From Oscillospiraceae bacterium (GTDB lineage Bacteria > Bacillota > Clostridia > Oscillospirales > Ruminococcaceae): 10,331 nt of DNA. How positions within the stretch are numbered: position 1 is the stretch's first letter; every line of letters begins with the position of its first letter. Shown here one piece after another: positions 5,955 through 10,331 of this stretch. The stretch lies in the NCBI GenBank assembly GCA_016297165.1, contig JAEDHF010000061.1, forward strand, positions 1 through 10,331, read 5' to 3'. A program made the position numbers and the translations under genes. The notes beneath the pieces were generated by a model. It was not told the DNA's origin. It did not search any database and saw only the letters and a list, made by a program, of their open reading frames with translations.

Positions 5955-6595
5955 TAAGAAAGCGCTTTAACCGCTGAGCTTGCGCCTATTCTTGAACAGC
6001 CCAGCTCAATATACTTTTCCATTTCTTCCTTGGTTTTTATGCCGCCTGCCGCCTTGATTCTTACGTTTTCGCCGATATTCTCCTTAAAGAGCTTAACGTC
6101 CTCGGGTGTGGCGCCGCCTGTGCCGAAGCCTGTTGAGGTCTTGATAAAATCGGCTCCTGCCTCGGTAACGCATTTACAAAGCTTAACCTTTTCCTCTTCG
6201 GTAAGATAGCAGGCTTCAACAATAACCTTAAGTGTCTTTCCCCGACAGGAAGCCTTAATCTCCTTTATTTCGTTTGTAACCTCGAAGAACTGCCCGTTTT
6301 TAACGTGGCAGAGGTTAACTACCATATCAATTTCGTCTGCGCCCTTCGATACTGCGTCGGTCGCCTCGAAAGCCTTAGCCGCAGTAGTCATATAGCCGAG
6401 AGGAAAGCCGATAACGGTGCATATTTTCACCTCGGGAAAGCTTTCCTTAACCGCCTCAATATAGCAGGGCGGAATACATACGGATGCAGTCTTATAGGTA
6501 ATAGCCTCGGTGCAGAGCTGCTTTATTTCCTCCCAGGTTGAAACAGGGGAGAGCCTTGTGTGGTCGATATATCCGAAAATTTCCTTGTTGTCCAT
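5954..6595 (-). CDS. deoC: Deoxyribose-phosphate aldolase
   Basis: Class I aldolase that splits 2-deoxyribose-5-phosphate into glyceraldehyde-3-phosphate and acetaldehyde, ending deoxynucleoside catabolism. The 213-aa TIM barrel has the normal bacterial length. The Schiff-base Lys152 is in FIKTSTGF. The relay Lys181 is in IKAAGGI and Asp90 in DEIDMVVN, matching Lys167, Lys201 and Asp102 of E. coli DeoC. The C-terminal phosphate-binding segment RIGASSA is present, but the protein ends soon after (AVKALS) and lacks the extended Tyr-containing tail of the E. coli enzyme. The SD AGAGGA is ~7 nt before ATG. It lies 54 bp after rpiB, with a hairpin between them, and precedes deoB in the same direction. 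Confidence 0.96.
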   Translation of the reverse strand: MDNKEIFGYIDHTRLSPVSTWEEIKQLCTEAITYKTASVCIPPCYIEAVKESFPEVKICTVIGFPLGYMTTAAKAFEATDAVSKGADEIDMVVNLCHVKNGQFFEVTNEIKEIKASCRGKTLKVIVEACYLTEEEKVKLCKCVTEAGADFIKTSTGFGTGGATPEDVKLFKENIGENVRIKAAGGIKTKEEMEKYIELGCSRIGASSAVKALS

Positions 6596-6617
6596 TGTTT
6601 TTTCCTCTTAGTATAAA

Positions 6618-6644
6618 GGCAATACCGCATATTGCAGTATTGCC
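6618..6644 (-). terminator. Hairpin between rpiB and deoC, possible weak terminator or processing site
   Basis: GGCAATAC (6618-6625) is the inverse of GTATTGCC (6637-6644), with a further GCA/TGC pairing inside the loop. On the minus strand it is followed by only TTTATACT, a short T tract, so partial termination or RNA processing that lowers deoC-deoB relative to rpiB is more likely than a full stop. Confidence 0.5.
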
Positions 6645-6649
6645 ATATT

Positions 6650-7093
6650 TTACTTTTCTTCTAATTTTGCTATCTTGCCGATTCGGGTAGCGTGACGTCC
6701 GCCCTCGAATTCTGTATGAAGGAAAACGTCCAGCATTTCTACCGCCGAGCCTGCGCCGGTAGTTCTTCCTCCCATACAGATAACGTTTGCGTTATTATGG
6801 AGCCTTGTGTATTTTGCGGAGTACCAGTCTGCACAGAGCGCCGCACGAATGCCCTTAATCTTATTTGCGGCTATGGAAATACCGATTCCCGTACCACAGA
6901 TTAAAATGCCCTTATTTTCCTCGCTTTCAAGCACCTTTTCGCATACCTTTTCGGCGATATCGGGGTAATCAACCGCCTCGCCGTTACAGCCCATATCGGA
7001 AAATTCGAAACCGTTCTTTTCAAGATAGCTCATAAGCTCAAGCTTTAAGCTATATCCGCCATGGTCGCAGCCAATATATATCATTTTATTCAT
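6650..7093 (-). CDS. rpiB: Ribose-5-phosphate isomerase B
   Basis: RpiB/LacAB-family sugar-phosphate isomerase converting ribulose-5-phosphate and ribose-5-phosphate in the pentose phosphate pathway. The 147-aa protein has the family signature: DHGGY with Asp10-His11, the catalytic Cys66 in CGTGIGISIAANK, and His99 in RLHNNANV, followed by the GGRTTG and RHATRIGKI segments. The Cys marks a RpiB enzyme rather than an allose-type variant with a moved base. The ATG at 7093 overlaps the tsaB stop by 8 nt. A second ATG at 7084 (MIYIGC) has AAAGG at a better distance of 8 nt and may be the true start. Tight packing with tsaB indicates translational coupling. Confidence 0.95.
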   Translation of the reverse strand: MNKMIYIGCDHGGYSLKLELMSYLEKNGFEFSDMGCNGEAVDYPDIAEKVCEKVLESEENKGILICGTGIGISIAANKIKGIRAALCADWYSAKYTRLHNNANVICMGGRTTGAGSAVEMLDVFLHTEFEGGRHATRIGKIAKLEEK

Positions 7094-7796
7094 CCTTTCC
7101 TTTCTGCTGTCTTGCCAGCCGTTCTCTTTCCGCCTGTGGCAGTCTGAGATATGAAGGCATTAAAGCTGCCGCTTCAATATTTTCGCATTCTTCAGCAGCG
7201 AAACAAACTCCCGTACCGCTCTGAAACCTTAACGTCGGGGGAGCGAGGAGTATATTTTTGCTCTCCGTTTTTCCAAAAACAAGCTCTGCTCCGTCTCCTG
7301 CAAGAATAATTCTTTTATCGGAGTATTTTTCATCAAGCTCCGCTAATAGCTCGGGGATAAAGAGAGCTCTGTCCTCGGTAATACGGCTTACCTTTCCGTC
7401 CCTTATGTGGAAAAGGGCGTTATATACCTGATTGCATCTTGCGTCCATTACTGCGCAGAGAATACAGTCGGTAACAGTAAAATTATACGCAAGCCCTAAG
7501 AGCGTCGAAACCGCCCTACAGGGCTTATTAAGCCCATAAGCCATACCCTTTATCGCCGATACGCCGATACGAAGTCCCGTAAATGAGCCGGGGCCTACCG
7601 AAACGGCAAAGGCGTCAACATCCGAAAGCTCCGTTTTTGAATTATTAAGGAGACTTTCGATAAAGGGCATAAGGGTCTGTGAATGGGTAAGCTTTGTGTT
7701 GATACTGCCCGAAGCGATAACACGGGGCTTTTCACCCACCTCGCATATCGCCGCCGAGGCTACATTTGCGGAGGTATCAATTCCGAGAATTTTCAT
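7086..7796 (-). CDS. tsaB: tRNA t6A37 biosynthesis protein TsaB
   Basis: Inactive paralogue of the TsaD ASKHA fold. It dimerises with TsaD and helps transfer threonylcarbamoyl to A37 of ANN-decoding tRNAs in the cytoplasm. The 236-aa protein shows the N-terminal ILGIDTSA strand, THSQTLMP (37-44), the hallmark VSVGPGSFTGLRIG (65-78), MDARCNQVYNA (117-127) and the C-terminal P-S-Y-L-R-L-P-Q-A-E motif (~212-222). The SD AAAGGGA precedes ATG. It starts 15 nt after the tsaE stop and overlaps rpiB by 8 nt. The common neighbours rimI and tsaD are absent here, so the TsaD partner must be encoded elsewhere. Confidence 0.94.
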   Translation of the reverse strand: MKILGIDTSANVASAAICEVGEKPRVIASGSINTKLTHSQTLMPFIESLLNNSKTELSDVDAFAVSVGPGSFTGLRIGVSAIKGMAYGLNKPCRAVSTLLGLAYNFTVTDCILCAVMDARCNQVYNALFHIRDGKVSRITEDRALFIPELLAELDEKYSDKRIILAGDGAELVFGKTESKNILLAPPTLRFQSGTGVCFAAEECENIEAAALMPSYLRLPQAERERLARQQKGKDE

Positions 7797-7811
7797 TTAT
7801 GCCTGTCCCTT

Positions 7812-8237
7812 TCAATGAAGCTTTTCAATAGTTATTTCTCTTTCGTTTTCGCCTGTTTTTTCGATAGCTACGCTCCATACGCTGTCCAGATTGTCCGCAA
7901 GAGTCGGAATATTCTCGCTCCATTCAACCGCAAGAATACCGTCACGGTCGAAATAGTCGAAAAAGCCTATAGCGTAGAGGTCGTCGTAGGTATTTATCCT
8001 GAACAGGTCGAAATGGAAAACGCTTACCTCTTTACCGATATACTCGTTTACGAGGGCAAAGGTAGGGCTTGTTACCCCCTGTGAAATTCCGAAATATTCC
8101 GCAATTCCCTTGGTAAAATGGGTTTTTCCTGCCCCCATTTCCCCCTTATAAAGAACGGTATCGCCGACGGAAAGCCTCTCAGCGAAGGCTTTTCCGAGAG
8201 CTATCGTTTCCTCTACCGAAGAAGTATTGTATTTCAT
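7812..8237 (-). CDS. tsaE: tRNA t6A37 biosynthesis ATPase TsaE
   Basis: P-loop ATPase that resets the TsaB-TsaD complex during t6A synthesis. The 141-aa protein has the expected length. Visible motifs are Walker A GEMGAGKT (32-39, Lys38), the switch SPTF (57-60), VFHFDLFR (73-80) with the conserved His-x-Asp, and VEWSEN (104-109). Its ATG shares one base with the fhs stop (TGATG on the minus strand), and no strong SD is seen just upstream, so translation is probably coupled to fhs. tsaB follows after 15 nt. Confidence 0.95.
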   Translation of the reverse strand: MKYNTSSVEETIALGKAFAERLSVGDTVLYKGEMGAGKTHFTKGIAEYFGISQGVTSPTFALVNEYIGKEVSVFHFDLFRINTYDDLYAIGFFDYFDRDGILAVEWSENIPTLADNLDSVWSVAIEKTGENEREITIEKLH

Positions 8238-9907
8238 CAGAATAAACCACTTATGGAGCCGTCGGAGGATACGTCAATCTTATTAGCGGCAGGAACCTTA
8301 GGAAGACCCGGCATTGTCATAATATCGCCGGTTAAAGCTACTACGAATCCTGCGCCTGCGGAAAGCTTAACGTCACGGACGGTAATACTGAAGTTTTCGG
8401 GCTTACCGAGCTTTGTCGGGTCATCGGAGAGGGAATACTGTGTCTTAGCTACGCAGACGGGAATATTTCCGAAGCCGAGAGCCTCGATATTTGCGATTTC
8501 CTTTTCTGCCTTAGCGGTAAAGATAACCCCGTCGGCACGGTAGATTTCCTTAGCGATAATGCTAAGCTTTTCCTTAATGGGAAGCTTTTCGTCGTAGATT
8601 GGAGCGAAATTGCTCTTGTTGTTTTCTACGGTTTCGATAACGGTCTTAGCGAGTTCAATTCCGCCTTCGCCGCCCTTTAAGAATACATCGGAGAAGGCTA
8701 CGGGAACGCCCTGCTTCTTGCAGTAATCCTTGATAAACTCTATTTCTGCCTCTGTGTCGGTGTAGAAATGGTTTATTGCAACAACAACGGGAGTACCGAA
8801 CTTCTTCATATTTTCGATATGAACGCCGAGGTTTACGATACCCTTTTCGAGGGCAGGAAGATTCTCTTCCGTAAGCTCAGTCTTAGGAACGCCGCCGTTA
8901 TACTTAAGGGCTCTTATTGTAGCTACGATAACGGTACAATCAGGCTTAAGCCCTGCATATCTGCACTTTATGTCAAAGAATTTTTCAGCGCCAAGGTCGC
9001 CGCCGAAGCCTGCTTCGGTGATGCAGTAGTCGCCAAGCTTAAGAGCGAGCTTTGTGGCTCTTACGCTGTTACAGCCATGAGCGATATTAGCGAAGGGACC
9101 GCCGTGGATAATAGCAGGATTGTTTTCAAGGGTCTGAACCAGGTTGGGGTTGATTGCGTCCTTTAAGAGAGCGGTCATTGCGCCTGTTGCGTTGAGGTCT
9201 CTTGCGTAAACGGGCTTTCCGTCGTAGGTATAGGCTACAAGAATATTGCCCAGTCTCTTCTTTAAGTCGTCAAGGTCGTCGGCAAGGCATAAAATAGCCA
9301 TAATTTCGCTTGCTACGGTAATCTGGAAGTGATCCTCACGGGGTACGCCGTCAACCTTTGCGCCGAGACCGATAATGCAGTTTCTTAATGCACGGTCGTT
9401 CATATCAAGGCAGCGCTTGAAATGTACCTGTCTCTGGTCAATACCGAGGGCGTTGCCCTGCTGAATATGGTTGTCGAGAAGTGCGCAGAGAAGGTTGTTA
9501 GCCGCTGTGATAGCGTGCATATCTCCTGTAAAATGAAGGTTGATATCCTCCATAGGTACAACCTGCGAATATCCGCCGCCTGCTGCGCCGCCCTTAATAC
9601 CGAAAACAGGTCCGAGAGAGGGCTCTCTGAGGGCTAAAACGGAGTTCACGCCCAGCTTATGCATACCCTCGGAAAGACCGATACTTGTGGTGGTTTTACC
9701 CTCTCCTGCGGGAGTGGGGTTTATTGCGGTTACGAGAATAAGCTTTCCGTCGGGCTTATCCTTCTGTCTGTCGATGTAGCTCTGTGAAATCTTTGCCTTA
9801 TAATGGCCGTAGGGGATAAGCTCATCCTCGGTTATACCGAGCTTTTCTGCTATATCCTTGATTTTCAGCATATTTGCCTGCTGTGCAATTTCGATATCTG
9901 TCAACAT
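8237..9907 (-). CDS. fhs: Formate-tetrahydrofolate ligase
   Basis: ATP-dependent enzyme joining formate to tetrahydrofolate to give 10-formyl-THF. It feeds purine and formyl-Met synthesis, or the methyl branch of the Wood-Ljungdahl pathway in acetogens. The 556-aa length matches the family. The P-loop is TPAGEGKTT (65-73), followed by the family-specific REPSLGPVFGIKGGAAGGG (~94-112) and a glycine-rich TEAGFGGDLGAEKF block in the middle. Near the C-terminus is TMPGLPKVPAA. The SD AGGAAGG lies 8 nt before ATG. It is the first gene after a consensus promoter and is coupled to tsaE. No folD, fchA or metF is nearby, so a full acetogenic pathway cannot be concluded. Confidence 0.98.
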   Translation of the reverse strand: MLTDIEIAQQANMLKIKDIAEKLGITEDELIPYGHYKAKISQSYIDRQKDKPDGKLILVTAINPTPAGEGKTTTSIGLSEGMHKLGVNSVLALREPSLGPVFGIKGGAAGGGYSQVVPMEDINLHFTGDMHAITAANNLLCALLDNHIQQGNALGIDQRQVHFKRCLDMNDRALRNCIIGLGAKVDGVPREDHFQITVASEIMAILCLADDLDDLKKRLGNILVAYTYDGKPVYARDLNATGAMTALLKDAINPNLVQTLENNPAIIHGGPFANIAHGCNSVRATKLALKLGDYCITEAGFGGDLGAEKFFDIKCRYAGLKPDCTVIVATIRALKYNGGVPKTELTEENLPALEKGIVNLGVHIENMKKFGTPVVVAINHFYTDTEAEIEFIKDYCKKQGVPVAFSDVFLKGGEGGIELAKTVIETVENNKSNFAPIYDEKLPIKEKLSIIAKEIYRADGVIFTAKAEKEIANIEALGFGNIPVCVAKTQYSLSDDPTKLGKPENFSITVRDVKLSAGAGFVVALTGDIMTMPGLPKVPAANKIDVSSDGSISGLF

Positions 9908-9940
9908 AGCTTTTACCTTCCTGTAAAATAAATATTTCCG

Positions 9941-9962
9941 CTACAATTATATCACATTGTAG
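9941..9962. promoter_or_regulatory. Inverted repeat over the fhs -10 box, possible operator
   Basis: CTACAAT (9941-9947), 8 bp, then ATTGTAG (9956-9962): a perfect 7-bp inverted repeat with 15-bp centre spacing. It covers the whole -10 box and part of the spacer of the fhs promoter, where a dimeric repressor would block polymerase. No regulator is known from this window. Confidence 0.4.
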
Positions 9963-9974
9963 TTGGTTTTTCAA
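9946..9974 (-). promoter_or_regulatory. Promoter of the fhs-tsaE-tsaB-rpiB operon
   Basis: On the minus strand TTGAAA (9969-9974), a 17-bp spacer and a perfect TATAAT (9946-9951), with TGA before the -10 making it extended. The predicted start is ~9940, giving a leader of about 33 nt with no room for a riboswitch. Confidence 0.88.
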
Positions 9975-9988
9975 TAAATCGGGCGAAA

Positions 9989-10331
9989 TTATTCAAATTT
10001 AAGCTGTCCCAAATCGAATTTAACCTGTGTACCCGCTACGGGGATAGTTTTTGTAACGTAGCTTTCAGCATTTTTGATTATGCCCTCTTCGAAAACTCTT
10101 GCGCTTTCAAGCTCTGCCCTTGTGAGCCTCATAACCTGAACGCCCTGTGTATCTCTTGCCGCCTTGGGCAGTACCAGCATTGAGGAGAAAATCATAACCT
10201 TTCCTGCTGTGGACTGCAAAATGAAGTCGGCGTCGCCCTCGATACTATACATAGCCACAAGCTCCGACTTATCGCTGTATGCATTGGCAAGCTTTTTACG
10301 CTTTGTCTTGGTTTCGAAGGAGGAGAGGGGG
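9989..10331 (-). CDS. Type IIA DNA topoisomerase A subunit (gyrase/topo IV), C-terminal 113 residues
   Basis: This is the 3' end of a gene that continues past the right edge. The frame is open from 10330 to the TAA at 9989, and the apparent GTG at 10258 is only an internal codon. The fragment matches the last blades of the DNA-wrapping beta-pinwheel of GyrA/ParC-type subunits: FETKTKRKKLANAYSDKS, then MYSIEGD with FILQSTAGK, and SPK-like LPKAARDTQGVQVM, a repeating blade signature. It ends in a short acidic/hydrophobic tail (LGQLKFE). The catalytic Tyr and the GyrA box are outside the window, so gyrase versus topo IV cannot be decided; a ParC-like second topoisomerase of clostridia is plausible. 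No terminator is seen between its stop and the fhs promoter 15 bp on, so read-through into fhs is possible. Confidence 0.85.
   Translation of the reverse strand, partial: PLSSFETKTKRKKLANAYSDKSELVAMYSIEGDADFILQSTAGKVMIFSSMLVLPKAARDTQGVQVMRLTRAELESARVFEEGIIKNAESYVTKTIPVAGTQVKFDLGQLKFE

Noticed and set aside
8118..8543. Plus-strand 141-codon ORF opposite tsaE/fhs
   Set aside because: It spans the junction of two certain genes on the other strand and shows no family features; it is a shadow.
9908..9988. THF or other riboswitch upstream of fhs
   Set aside because: The leader predicted from the promoter is only about 33 nt, with no conserved aptamer-like structure.
1..10331. CRISPR array, defence system or complete transposon
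   Set aside because: There are no regularly spaced repeats and no cas, toxin or transposase genes; the only mobile-element gene is the integrase at the left edge.

Overview
The window looks like chromosome of a low-to-mid GC Gram-positive anaerobe, most likely a clostridial gut bacterium near Ruminococcaceae/Oscillospiraceae. This is inferred from SD-led genes, canonical -35/-10 promoters with 17-bp spacers, U-tract terminators, CCA-encoded tRNA genes, a formate-tetrahydrofolate ligase of the anaerobe type, and the protein character of AckA, DeoB, Fhs and the topoisomerase. No species call is possible from sequence alone.

Positions 1-1408 look like the end of an integrated mobile element. 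A complete tyrosine recombinase gene points at the 3' end of a tRNA-Glu gene. The ~215 bp between them carries two leftward terminators and four ATAA(A)GACC-like 9-mers that could be integrase arm sites. Positions 1409-1611 are a leftward tRNA-Lys(UUU)/tRNA-Glu(UUC) unit with a perfect consensus promoter and its own terminator.

Positions 1741-4584 hold ackA (leftward) and tmcAL (rightward), transcribed divergently. The 355-bp gap between them contains promoters for both genes. It also contains a third, rightward promoter that runs about 110 nt into a strong intrinsic terminator with no ORF, which is a candidate small RNA.

Positions 4606-9974 form a leftward series: fhs, tsaE, tsaB, rpiB, deoC, deoB. 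The first four are tightly packed or overlapping and are led by a consensus promoter with an inverted repeat over its -10 box. A hairpin separates rpiB from deoC, and a structured repeat pair separates deoC from deoB. The products cover one-carbon activation (Fhs), tRNA t6A37 synthesis (TsaE, TsaB), pentose-phosphate isomerisation (RpiB) and deoxyribose/ribose-phosphate catabolism (DeoC, DeoB). DeoB yields deoxyribose-5-phosphate for DeoC, and ribose-5-phosphate from DeoB can enter the RpiB reaction. The right edge cuts the 3' end of a type IIA topoisomerase A-subunit gene.

Most of the window is conserved housekeeping sequence. The parts that repay attention are the orphan transcript between ackA and tmcAL, the recombinase/tRNA junction, the fhs promoter palindrome and the intergenic repeats.
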